A program made the translations under genes and the position numbers. DNA of 64,000 bases from Austropuccinia psidii. Lineage: Eukaryota > Basidiomycota > Pucciniomycetes > Pucciniales > Sphaerophragmiaceae. Below are positions 22,814 through 34,626 of the stretch, in pieces. The stretch is from contig JALGQZ010000004.1 in assembly GCA_023105745.1 (NCBI GenBank), forward strand, positions 42,753,437 to 42,817,436, given 5' to 3'. The notes beneath the pieces are model-generated. The model searched no databases. It was not told the DNA's origin and was given only the letters and a program-made list of their open reading frames with translations. Positions within the stretch are counted from its first letter, which is position 1, and each line of letters opens with the position of its first letter.

Positions 22814-24317
22814 TGTCAGGGTGAGTCTATATAGTAGCTATAAAGTGTAAATACAAGCTAGTATTATGACTGTGACATGTCAAAAAACAAATAATTTTAA
22901 TTCTTCAGGTCCTACTGCTACGTGGTAACAGTGGTGGTGAGTCTGTTGAGGACCTGGGTTGCAATACTCTAATATCTTTGACTGTAAAGAAGGACTACAA
23001 TAATTAAGCTTTAATTATATCTTTTAATAATTCTAAGGACACTACTGATGGATAACAGTTTTGTCACGTAAGAATATGGTAAATAAGATAAGAATGATGG
23101 GTTTTCAAGGAAAAAACCCTTCTTTTTATATCTTTCAAGACTGTCAAGAGTTATTAACTCTTCACACGTCAGAGGAGTGAAAATTTTCACTCCAATGGTC
23201 AATCTGTGGTTCTGGATCCTCAATTCTGACGTCAATATAAGCAGAATTGTGGTTTTAGCACCACAAATGATCATTCTGGATCAATACAGGGTGAAAAAAC
23301 TTTTCACCTGCCACGTCAGCACTTGGATGACGTTGTTCTGGTGTCTGTATGATCAATATTAGTCATTCTGGGCGGGTTTAAGCTTTAAACAACCATTATT
23401 TTAAGTATCAAGACTGTACTGGTTGGTACAGGTTTGGTACAGGCCAGTATTGGTCCAAATACTTCCAGCCAAGATATCTTAGTCAGTTTTTAAGATATCA
23501 AGAAACCAAGAGCACAGAATTGAAGGGCTAGATGAGCTCTTCAATTTGGTATGCTTCATGTTTACCCTTCTTTCAAATAGCAAAAGTTATAAGGGTTTTA
23601 AGTTTTTGGATGTAATTTTGTACATCAGTATGAGGCTTCAAAAACTTCCTTGCCAGATATCTTCTCCAATTTGGAAGATATCTGTATTATGATGATACAG
23701 TTTTGTAGGGCTTGATTAGCTCTACAGTTTGGTATATTACACTGTACAGTTGTATGAGTGTATGCCAAAGATACAGGGGTTTGTCTACTTTCTTGTTTTC
23801 AGAATATCTGTATTTTTGGTTGTTAAACCTTTGAGCTAAGATCCCTCAGTCAATTTAAGAGATACAGAGGTCTAAGGTGTCTCAAATTAAAGCTCTTGTT
23901 GAGATCTTTAATTTGGTTATACTTTTGTACAGTTTTGTACAAGCTCTCTTTGACTTTCAGGGGGGTCTTGGTTTTGAAATAAAGGTCATATGGTATCTCC
24001 AGTTGTAGTGATGTTACAACAACATGGATGATATCATTGTGTAGCTCTCTATGTGAGCTTTGAGAAAAATACCATTTTGATATAGAATAACTTAAATATG
24101 CATAAGTGAGATGAGAGGTGAAAATAAGGGTTTTGACTTGTTTATTCTCCTCTAGGTTTCCTTATTCTGTTTGGATAAGGTTGGTGTTTAATTTAAGAGG
24201 ATTGTTTTCCTCTTATTTATTACCTGTATTGACTATGTTTGTTCAATACTTGTCATACCATTATTTATGGTATGTTGAATGTAATGCTAGTGCTCTGTTT
24301 TGAGTCACAGGCTGACA
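22814..24317 (-). repeat. 5' LTR of the full-length gypsy element
   Basis: 1,504 bp with TGTCAG...CTGACA ends, the transcriptional promoter end of the - strand element. Differences from the 3' LTR are scattered. They include transitions such as ACACGTC to ACATGTC, and transversions. Confidence 0.95.
23166..23333. promoter_or_regulatory. Cluster of CRE-like ACGTCA sites in the 5' LTR
   Basis: ACGTCA at 23,166-23,171 and 23,313-23,318, a perfect TGACGTCA at 23,227-23,234, and TGACGT at 23,328-23,333. That is four CRE/bZIP-type half or full sites in 168 bp of otherwise AT-rich LTR. They are conserved in the other LTR copy. A role as promoter elements is inferred. Confidence 0.4.
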
Positions 24318-24322
24318 GATAG
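24318..24322. repeat. Right target-site duplication of full-length gypsy element (GATAG)
   Basis: Exact copy of 14,187-14,191. Confidence 0.9.
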
Positions 24323-25479
24323 CAGGTGCAGAATTTGGAATTCTAGTTGGACACAGGTTTGAAATCTCTTGAACATTAAATGGAGCTTAAATCCCACTTT
24401 TTCAATGTATTACTCACTTTTTTTGGTTACATAAGCTAAAAGTAATGACTGAGTAGATTAAATACACAAATTATGAATTTTGAAACATATTACCATCCAA
24501 AACCTGTGGGAATCTTTTTGAAATATTCTCAAATGCTAACCAGTACAATATGCCTGAGATTTATCAGCTATTATGGGTAGAAGTACCTTCATTCATATTA
24601 ATGTCATTTTTTTATTTCATTTATATATACATATATGCAGAAATATATCAAAAATAGAACTTGAAGCTCATCAAATATAAAATATAAGGAGCTATGGGAA
24701 GGTTTCTGATGGTCTTTTCTAATAAATATTGGTAAAATATTCACTCTAAAAATTATCTTTTATAATCTATAGCTTTTTAAGCTGGGTTGAAATTCCTTGA
24801 AATGTAACTTTTTGAAGAAGAGATTTCTTCAATCTACCTTTATGCAAAATATTACTAAACTCACTTTGGAGACAGTATATCATAGTGATTTAATATACTT
24901 ACTCCCTAAAGCATTATTTGATTTTAGGCACTGATATGGCAGATTTAATTGGATATCATGAAAAAAAATAACTTTTCACAAGCTTAAATGATAATTATTG
25001 AAATTTTCTTCCTAATTTGGGATGAACTTCATAAATATTTCCTTAAAAAATTGAATTGTATTAATTATCAAAAGAACTAAAAAATGATATAAATGCCAAA
25101 ATATATCCAATATTCAGCAGGTTTTCAAAACACGGAGAATATTTCTCTTCAAGTGGTTATTCAGTTACATTAATGTGCACCATATTTGAGGAGTTTATTT
25201 TCATTTTAGCCTGTATTATTGGGAATTATTTATCAGCTTTACAAAGAATATTATTTCATAAAAAAATACTTGCTCTGAGTATCCAGTCATACTTCATCTT
25301 TATATTTAAAATCAATTTATCTTCCCACTTCATCACTGACAGAAAGACATTTTTTTGAATATTTACACACATTTTTATATTTGAGGTAGATTGAATATCT
25401 TGAGGAAAAAAAAAAGGCTTGGTTCAGATTTCTCACTTAACGTATTTTTTCCTCTTTGGATTTCATTGCGATTGTTGGT
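24323..25479. other. No recognisable feature; right flank of the insertion
   Basis: By position this should hold the gag/protease end of the pol relic cut by the young element, but I could not read convincing blocks. Confidence 0.45.
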
Positions 25480-26150
25480 TTCTTGCAAAACAAACCCTCA
25501 AATTCTTTGCCTTCATATAGCTAAAAAAGGCTTGTGGAGATTTCAGAAGGACCTCAAATTTGCAGCTAGAGGTATTTTTTGAATACCCCAATAGGCCACA
25601 GATAGCTATAAAATAGCTTTTGAATTCTGAAAAGCCCATAATTCATGTGCGTACTTGAAAACATTTCATAGGGAAAAATATGGATGACTTTTTTGGAGTA
25701 TGCAAACCATTGGATTCTTTACAAAAGATAACCTACTGTAGCTCCATAGGATTTATAAACTTATTTTGACTCTATGAGTTGGTAATATGGAGAATGCTTT
25801 AAAATCTCATCATCAATATCACATAAAAGAATTGTAAATTTTTTTGCATTTTTGTGCCAAAATAATGGAATTCTAAAGATTTTCATTTCAAATATACACT
25901 AAGATTAGCCTTATGCATTTTGATTCCACTTTAAGGTAATTAACTTTTAGATACAGTTTTGATACACCCATAGGATAATCAGTATTGAAAGCAGAACAAA
26001 AGAAATCAAAGAGAGACAGGGTACCCCAATTTATGAGTTTTTGAGGAATATCTAGTCCTAAAGCTTGAATATATGGCTTTTCCTGACTATTTATTAAATA
26101 AGAACCTATTGGGAAACTTTTTACTAAGGCTAAGTCTCATAAAATTATGA
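25480..26150 (+). repeat. Degenerate dispersed repeat, copy 1
   Basis: Colinear with the reverse complement of about 51,370-52,060. Shared words in order include GAAAAGCCCATAA-TCATGTG, GTAGCTCCAT, a TGAG-TGGTAATATG segment, CCAAAATAATG, AAAGAGAG-CAGGGTACCC and TGGGAAA-TTTTACTAA. Divergence is high. No ends, coding frame or duplications are identified; it may be part of an old LTR. Confidence 0.5.
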
Positions 26151-27192
26151 GAAAATAGTAAAAAAGGTGCTATTTTTAATGTGGCAAGGAGTTAATGAGC
26201 AGTTATGACTCCTGTAATAATGTTAATTCTTAATTGTTCTACATTCATAAGCCTTTTAGGGACTTGTATTCATGGAACTACCTCATGGCAATCAGCTGTC
26301 ACCATACTATTTACTTGTACTATGTAGAAAATAAGTTAAAACTTCAAAAATTCATTGAAAATACAATTTTTCATTAATCATTCCAAATATTTAAGACAAA
26401 ATTTAAAAAAGAGATAATATATACTAAACTAAAATATAATTATGACCTCATAATTAAAATTAAAATTTTTACTTACAGTTCATTTTTGATGATTCCACAT
26501 GAAAGACTGAATCTTCCATAATTGACATAAGATAAAAACTGTGATGAAATTTAAAATAAATTTGATAAATTTGAGAGGTATAGAATCATTCTTTAATTAA
26601 TGAATATTTACTGAGGTAGATTCATTATTTCTTAACCATAAATGGTTTTTTACTATGTAAAATCACTTAATTAGGTAATTATAATTATTCTACATCACAA
26701 GAAGTGATTTAATCATTAATTTGAAAGAGTTAATTTGCTTCTCACTAATTTATCTTTCATTTTTATATATGGTATGCCTCTGTGAAAAACTTTAGACTTA
26801 AAAAGAGCCTACTATTGCTATCTTTTTGAATATTCATGCTTAACATTCAGTCAAATCATTTAATTTTTAGTACTATTAGTAAGGATTAATTATTGAGAAT
26901 TATCAAGAGTTTTTATCTTTTGAGTCAATAAAACAGACATTAATTCAAATATTATTACGATTTCCAATAGTGTTTTAACTGTAATTGCAGTATTACTGCT
27001 TTGAAAGAACTTTTGACTTCTTAAATCCACAAATAATCCTTAAAATAACAATTACAAATCTTTTCAAGGTCTATTTGGAGTAACAGTGAGTGATTCCTCA
27101 AATTATTAATGTTTTTTCTCAAGATTTTGTAGTTTTATTAAGGAATTTATAATAATTATTCTTTAAAAGTATAACTATCAATCAAAATGATT
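26151..27192. other. No recognisable feature
   Basis: AT-rich sequence without supportable structure. Confidence 0.5.
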
Positions 27193-27200
27193 TTATTTTA
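27193..27200. repeat. Left 8-bp target duplication (TTATTTTA) of DNA transposon copy A
   Basis: Exact match to 28,748-28,755. Confidence 0.8.
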
Positions 27201-28747
27201 GGGTAAAACACACGTAAGCTTTTAGTAAAAACACGTAAGACCTTACGTGTTTTTACCAAATTATGGCCAAAACACGTAATTTTATGGTAAAAACACGTAA
27301 GTGACCTAATTTTTTAATAAAAATTCCTCAGGATCATTTTTGAGAATTTTTACCATTTTTTTTGCCATATTTTTTCCAACATGGGATGTGAAGGTCCCCA
27401 AATTTTTTCAAATTTTTTTTTTTGGCCCAATTTCTCTATTTTGGGCAATTTGGCAAAATGGCCCATTTTTTTGAAAAAATTCATCAAAAATGTTCCCACT
27501 TATGAATTTCCATAATTTTTTTTTTAAAATGAAGGTGTGAATGTTGAGAATAAAAAACCAGAAGCCCAAAATTTTGGGATTTTTTTTTCCAGGACAGTTG
27601 TAGGCCCAAAAAGTTCCTTTTTTCTGTTTTTTGTTCATCTTTGTAATTAAGTTGAAAATGTTATTTATGACATCAATTCAATTAGAAATTTAATTTATGA
27701 CATTAGTGGGATTTAAAAATTCTATTTGTGGAATTAACAGTGCCATTAATGGCATTAAAAGTGCCATTTATGGCATTAAAAGTGCCATTTATGGCATTAA
27801 AAGTGCCATTTATGGCATTAAAAGTGCCATTTATGGCATTAAAAGTGCCATTTATGGCATTAAAAGTGCCATTTATGGCATTAAAAGTGCCATTTATGGC
27901 ATTAAAAGTGCCATTTATGGCCTTAAAAGTGGCATTTATGGCATCACAAATGACATAATAATGCCATAAATGGAATCAAAAGTGCCATAAATGGCATCAA
28001 GAATGATATATATGCCACTTATGGCATTACAAAAATGCCATTAATGGCATTGTGTGGCCTTAACAATGCCATAAATGGCCTCAAAAATGCCATAAATGAA
28101 CTTGACAATGGCCATTTAAAGCCTTGACAATGGCCATTTATGGCCTCAACAATGCCATTTATGGCCCCAACAATGCCATAAATGGCATTGAAAATTCCAT
28201 GAATGGAATGAATAATGCCATGAATGGAATTAACAATAGCCATTTATGGCCTCAAAAATGGCATTAAGGAATTAACAATGGCAATTTATGGCCTCAAAAC
28301 TGCCATAAATGGAATTAACATTGGTCATTTATGGCTTCAACAATGCTATAAATGGCTCTAAAAATTCCATTTGTGGAATTAAAAGTGGCATTTATGGAAT
28401 TAACAATGCAATTGTTAAGTCCAGTCATGCCATAAATGGCCTTAAGAAATGGTATTAATAGACTTAAAAATGCCATAAATGGCCTTCAAATGCCATTTAT
28501 GGCATTAACAATGTCATTTTTGGCCTTGAAAATGCCATTGATGGGATTTTTAATTCCATAAATGGCATCAATGGCTTCAGAAATGCCACAAATAGCCAAA
28601 TCTTATTCAAAAAACACCCCTTACGTGTTTTTACCATAAAATTACGTGTTTTTACCAATTTATGGTAAAAACACGTAAGTTTTTAGTAAAAACACGTAAG
28701 CTCTTACGTGTTTTTACCAATTTGCTTACGTGTTTTTACCAACACCC
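27201..28747 (+). mobile_element. Non-autonomous DNA transposon, 8-bp duplication, copy A
   Basis: 1,547 bp bounded by an exact 8-bp duplication. The terminal inverted repeats, about 110 bp, begin GGGTGTTGGTAAAAACACGTAAG; the left end has lost GTTG. Each terminus is built of alternating direct and inverted copies of GGTAAAAACACGTAAG, which may be transposase-binding sites. There is no transposase. The core (27,690-28,600) is packed with variants of the 12-mer GCCATTTATGGC and its complement. Eight-base duplications fit hAT or the KDZ (Kyakuja/Dileera/Zisupton) class known in basidiomycetes; the ends are not hAT-typical, so the superfamily is open. Open frames inside it (- strand 27,408-27,638 and those across the repeat) are not conserved in copy B at 49.85 kb and are not considered genes. 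Confidence 0.75.
27733..27942 (+). repeat. 21-bp tandem repeat inside transposon copy A
   Basis: Ten adjacent 21-bp units: eight are identical (27,754-27,921), with one variant on each side. Each contains GCCATTTATGGC preceded by ATTAAAAGT. Because 21 is a multiple of three, two frames stay open and give artificial proteins (GIKSAIY and ALKVPFM repeats). Confidence 0.9.
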
Positions 28748-28755
28748 TTATTTTA
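28748..28755. repeat. Right 8-bp target duplication (TTATTTTA) of DNA transposon copy A
   Basis: Exact match to 27,193-27,200. Confidence 0.8.
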
Positions 28756-31700
28756 TTACAATGAGAAGCTTAATTATTCAAGCCTCTTTTAAATCATTTC
28801 AATTTAGAGTTAATGATAACCTGTATAGCTACTAGTAGTATATAAAAAGTGAAAGAAATAATTAAGAAAATAGATTCTCTATCTTTGTTTAAAATGAATT
28901 TATCAATTATGTCCCATAAAAACGGTTAGTAGTGATATTATCAAGATATTCATAGAAAAATACAACATTAAATGACTACCGAAGCCTTGAATTCTCCAAC
29001 TTTCTATCAGAATTATATTTCATAATTCATAACACAACTATGATCTATGTAAGATCCTCAACAATTATGAAACTAACTCAAGAAAGCTCGGCTCTTGAGG
29101 AATGAAAAGCTTACTAAATTATTTCCAGAAACTCATAGGATCTCAGTTATTATAATAATTTATTCTTTCTCCATTTTTGGAATAGCAAGAGTAAAAAAAA
29201 TTGTAATTGAATATTCAAAGGAGTATTTTCATTACTCTTGAGCTCACATTTCCCGAAATTATGAGTTTTTTTTGAAAAATAATTCAAATTCAATAATTTT
29301 TTTATCTTTATTCATCATTAATAATTCAGTATCTGTAATGATGTTTCTGATTTCTAAAAAGTTTGGATTGGTTTTTATATTGAAGGTACAGGGGTAGCAT
29401 CAATCTTTAGAGATACCTTTTAGTCAAAGATTTAAGGCTAATCTAAGGAAGCTTCAGATCCAACTTTAAACAAAAAGAAAATTTTATTAGGGGTGGGCAC
29501 TATCTAGAAGTCATTAGAATACTATGAAAAATTTGCAATGTTACATTATTCTCCCATGTTTCTCAAGGCCTGTTGCAAATGAAGGGAATTATCAACATGA
29601 TACTCTTGAGGAATATGTAATTATTTCAAAAAACACAACTTCAGCTTTCACCCTTTTCAAAAATTTAGTGCTGATGTTTTTGGAAAAGATAAAATTACAA
29701 ATTTGATCAGGTTTTTCAATTTTACAAATGTATCCAGAGTAAGTAGGTCATTACCGATAGAAAGAATTGGAAAATAGAGAATCATCCATAAAGGATTTTG
29801 AAAAAATTCTCTAATAATTTCTTCTTTTAGGATTCTGAAAAACAAATAATACTTCTTCTTCAATATTTTTATATGTCCTAACTCAGTTATTGATATATGT
29901 GAAGATATTTTTTATATCCAATTTTATAAATTAAAATATGCTCAAGCTCCTTTTCTAAATATTTATTTACTGGTGGATCTCTCGCATAATTTTCAAAACA
30001 TGATATAAATAATGTATGATATAATATCCCAATACATCTTCAAAAGATATATTTTGATTAATATTACACACATAGATGTTTCTTCCACATACCATATCTG
30101 ATTTAAGGTTACTTGAAATAAATCTGTGTCTCACGGCTCAAACCTACTGATAAAATTCACAAACACTAAGGTAAAAAAGCTTTTTTCAAATAAAATAAAT
30201 GAACTATACACATATTTTAAGACTTAAGGAGCGTTTTCAAGGATAGAAGCTACCCATATAAGGCTCAAAATATAGTTATATTTACTCCCATAAAAGACCC
30301 TTTGATATGAAATACATCTTTGATTTTCGATCAAAACCAATTGAGAGTTTTATTTTGTATTTTTTTTCCCACAAAAGCTTAAAGATTGAATATTATGCTA
30401 TTGAAAACTTATAAAATATTGACAGAGCTACAGCTTCGAACGCAAAATTACAACTCGCTATTATGAATGATATATCCCTTATTTTAAAATTCAATTAATA
30501 ACATTCCTATCAGTGTTGTGAGTTTATAAAATCCCTTTTTAATAGGAATTTGTCCTTAAAAACTTAATGGACTTACAGTTTTACTTCATGGATCAGTAAT
30601 ATTACTAAGGCTTAGTTTGTAACTTCTATAAATACTGATAATTTTGTTTGTTCTAAAAACACAAATAATTAATAGTTCTTCTTTTCAAATTATTCTTCAA
30701 TTTTTTGATTTAAATCAAATTAAAAAGTTATATTAAGCTCAAGGCTACTAAATCATAGAATACAGCTTATTGAAGTGATATTTCCCATTAAATTAGTCAA
30801 AAAAATAATCAATAGAAATGAAATCTCAGGAGTATCAAATGTTTCATTTCCTCTCCGCATTCCATATAAAATAACAAAGTAGTCTTATTCTTATATTATA
30901 TTCAATATCTTATAGAAGCTAAAATTTCAGAAAGTGATCTATTCGAAGATCTTCTAATGAGACCATTGTTTCGAATATTATTATGGTAAAACAAAAACAT
31001 TTATAATGTTAAATTTGGAAAATTAAACATTTTTTGAGAGAAATTTAAAGTAAATAATTCATAATATTGAAGTTCTTCAGAAATTGTGCTTTTGGAACCA
31101 ATGTTCTGATTATAATTTATTCTCTCACTTTCATACATGGTATTCTTCAAGGCTTTATAGATATATATTCAGATTCAGATTCAATGAATTTTAACTCTTA
31201 AGCTCCATTCATAAGAAATGAAAATTATAATGTTAAAATTGCTTTATGGAAAAAAAAATATAGCTCAAAAGTATTTTCTTTTGGCTCAATAGCTCTGATT
31301 TTTTTTATCATTTTTTCAATATCAATGGACAACCTTTTTTTTGTAAGCTCTACTTATTTACATTGGGAGGACTTAATAGTTTGGAAATAAATTCCCTGAG
31401 CTGTTAAGTAGAATTTCTAAATAAAGAGATTCTCATTAAATAGTAAATGTAAAGATAATCTTTATTCTTATTGATATTATATATCCATGACCTTTCCCAT
31501 TGTGTTATAGCTTAATATTACCATTCTTGTAATTAACTATATTCAATTTTTGATGTAATTTATATTTTATTTTATTCTCGAATCTCGTTTCAATTTGACT
31601 AAATTGACTCACATGATTTTTCAAAGTTTCAAATTTGGTATTAATGGCATATATTTATCCTGAAGCTTCGAAACTAAATCGTCATGTTCAGCCAAAATTT

Positions 31701-34308
31701 TAACCTCATTCATTCTTGACTTCAACCTATATTTCAAATCCCAAACCTGATTTCATGTGCTCTTTTTTTTCTCATTGTTATTTTCTTAAATAAGCTGATT
31801 ATTACAGAATGATTTATTATCATGATAGACTTGGTTAGAAAAATTTTATAAAATCTTATTCCTTGTAAAAAGAAATTCTTTTTATTATAGCTAATTTAAA
31901 AATATGAATATGTGTGGTTATTCATTTAAATACAATTATTCAATAATAATTCCCAAGGATATATGGTTACTGGCCCAATTTTACATTACCACGAGTTCCA
32001 CTTGAGCTTTAATGCTCACAGCTGGGTGTGGAAGAATAATTTTCTGCTTCATTTATTCCTAGTTTATCAATACTTGAATTTCACTACTTAATCTGATACC
32101 ACAAATCGGTAACAACAGGTCTGAAAACTTGGTAAATATAGCTTCAAATTGATTTTTCCCTACAAAAGTTCAAAATACTTTTTATTGAAGACTATTAATA
32201 GTTTCCTTATTTTTCACAATTACTCTCTTTTTATTGTTTTTTTTCCTTTTTTATAGCCTTGACCAGATTCTGGTTTGTTTCTTAGCAGGTATTTTTAGAA
32301 AAAGTATTTTCTAAATGATAGTTACTTCCACATATACAATATTTCTCCCCAAATATTTTAATTTGTATTCATTCTTCTCCTTGCGAAAAGGTTTGGGTGC
32401 CAGCTTATTGGGAATATTGAAGATTTTTTGGCTCTTAATATTTACCGATTTTGGCTTTTACGAAATAATTTATAGAAAATTGACTCAATAATTACTTTAT
32501 AATGGCTCAATAAATCTGAACTCATAATAATTTTTCAATTCTCACCAAAAAAATCTAAGACCCTTTGGTGAGTTAGAGAGTATGAAAACTCTATATGAAA
32601 TTCAGTCAATCTTTGTTTTTTTAGAGAACCATTATGGTATAACATATTTCTCAGGCTTGAAGGTTGATTATCAAAAACTCGTTTTGTCTTTAATCCACCG
32701 AGAATCATTTCTCCCTTTCGCAATGCTTTTTTTTCCACCCTGGCTAATCCTGTCTTCCATTTTTTTTCCTCAAATGATGGAACCATATTTTGAAAATTTT
32801 CTCAAAAAGAGAATTTGATGTCAAAATTGATATATTGATAACCTAATTAAAAGTCTTATTCAAGAATTAAAACTGTAATAGTTAACTCCATTATACCAAA
32901 TTCCAATTCATAATAAAATTTTGGCCTATATTTCAGTTTGGATAATTCTAAGATAAAATAGTTAAATAAGATTTAATAGCATATTTACGCTGAGGAATAC
33001 CATGTAGATTATTAATGCAATCTTGATTTTATTTATCATAGGATCCAAATTGATTTGAAGGTAAGTTTTTGGATTTCAAAAAATCAGGTTTATTTGCAAA
33101 TATTTGGACATCTTGTTTTATTTCTCTTCTAATACTATCTCCTCCTATTTCACCCAGTTTATTTAAATCTAATCAATAAAAATTTCTTACTTTCAACTGA
33201 ATACTTTTCAGCTCATATTAAAATTATTCAATTTATCTGTGATAATCACAAGATTTAGTAATAAAACTAACTTCAAGTGGTTTAGTATTATTATTAATAT
33301 TCCTCAACAACTCAAGTTCTATGTAATCATATTCTATAGAGAATTTATTCTCATTCTCTATTGACTGGATTCTGAAAGTAGAATATTAAACAGTATAGTT
33401 TATCATTTATACTCCCTCAAAACGCTATTGAGTTTTGTTATCAAGCAGAGTATGAAAATCTTTTATGGCAGAAATCTCTCCTTATAAATCTTAATTATTT
33501 AACTATACAGTTGATTTATTTCTTGTAGAATAAGGTCTTGAAATCCTCTTTTCCTCCATATCCTTTAGCTCCATAAGGGCCCTTGCTATATTGACAACTG
33601 TTTACATGGTGTTTCTCTCTTTCTTTCTGATCACTTAGCTTTTGGAATATGGCTGTTTACATAAAGTATTTTTTTACGAATTTTTTTTCTGTTAGATCTT
33701 CTTTAGGCTTTTCTTTATGCTTTATTGTGCTGATTAAGCTATTTTTTCACATGTTTTACTTGCTTCTTCATGGGAAGAGGGCGAAATCCTTCCAATAACC
33801 TCTATATATATATAGTTCCTGTTTTCCTGAAAGAGTATTGAAGATATCTCCCAGTTCTCTTCTTTGGCTTCCCTGTACCAATATTTTCTCTAGCTTTGAT
33901 ATATCTTTATAGATTAAAATGGCTATGCCTCAAAGCCTATCATAATCTGGCACAACAGGTTTGATGGTCACTTGGGATTCTGCCTAAATCAAGAAATTGG
34001 CTAATGGGTCTACAATTGGTGAATTATTCCCAAGTAAATCATTTTAAACTTGTTTTTATCTACTTATTGTGCAAGCTCATCCATTTCTCCCTTTTCTGGT
34101 ATATCCTCTTTTGAATCCAAAGCCATTTTAGTCAATTTATTTATCAATCCCTTCCCTTTTTGGAGATAGCTAAGGAGTGTGACTAGGAACCCAAATGTAA
34201 GATCTGAATATCAAACCTGTAGTTAGATTAATACAACTCTCATTATTTTCTCATTTTTTTGTCATTTTCTACTAATATCCACTCCAATTAATGATATAAG
34301 TGATTTAT
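28756..34308. other. No recognisable gene
   Basis: AT-rich sequence. Some coding-like text can be read on the - strand at 32,535-32,786 and in broken frames at about 33,550-34,160. I could not assign it to a family, and it may be an old retrotransposon gag. No RNA genes or repeats were found. Confidence 0.5.
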
Positions 34309-34626
34309 TAGGGGGTGTCAAAGTCACCAAATTCCACCTCAAAATAATGCAGGATTTGGAACCCAAATCCCAACACTAAATCCCAGGTTTTTTGTGTGTA
34401 AATCACATGGAATTTTAACTGAGTCCCCTGGAGTTTTGACCAAATCCAGTGAATTTGGGATTTTAGTTTGAAACCTAACCCAAATGAGTATTCACAACTC
34501 ATACCTGTGCAGCATATTCTTCTACACTCCATTTTGGACAATCTGACCAAACAGCTTACAGTCCATTTATACTTCTTCATCAATATAATAATTCCTTGTT
34601 CCAAAGCAAGACACATGAAGTAAGAT

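Larger units (their letters stand above)
14192..24317 (-). mobile_element. Full-length Ty3/gypsy LTR retrotransposon with chromodomain
   Basis: The element is 10,126 bp and lies on the - strand. It is bounded by two LTRs of 1,503 and 1,504 bp with TGTCAG...CTGACA inverted ends, and by an exact GATAG duplication. The order in transcription sense is: 5' LTR, primer-binding site, AT-rich leader, accessory frame, gag, CCHC zinc knuckle, aspartic protease, RT, RNase H, integrase, chromodomain, polypurine tract, 3' LTR. The pol domain order (RT-RH before integrase) defines Ty3/gypsy, and the C-terminal chromodomain places it with chromoviruses. I count roughly two dozen LTR differences by eye, about 98% identity, so it is a recent insertion. 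It sits beside an older pol relic on the same strand. Three in-frame stops and one lost integrase catalytic residue make this copy non-autonomous. Confidence 0.95.

Noticed and set aside
27697..27969. Open frames of GIKSAIY and ALKVPFM repeats as a repetitive secreted protein
   Set aside because: They arise because a 21-bp tandem repeat is a multiple of three and two frames are open at once; the repeat lies in a non-autonomous transposon core.
27201..28747. CACGTAA-rich ends as telomeric or CRISPR-like repeats
   Set aside because: Units alternate in orientation, have no unique spacers, and are bounded by an 8-bp target duplication, which fits transposon termini.
31600..34160. A - strand retrotransposon gag relic
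   Set aside because: Some coding-like text is visible, but no block aligned convincingly to the gag or pol segments elsewhere in the window.
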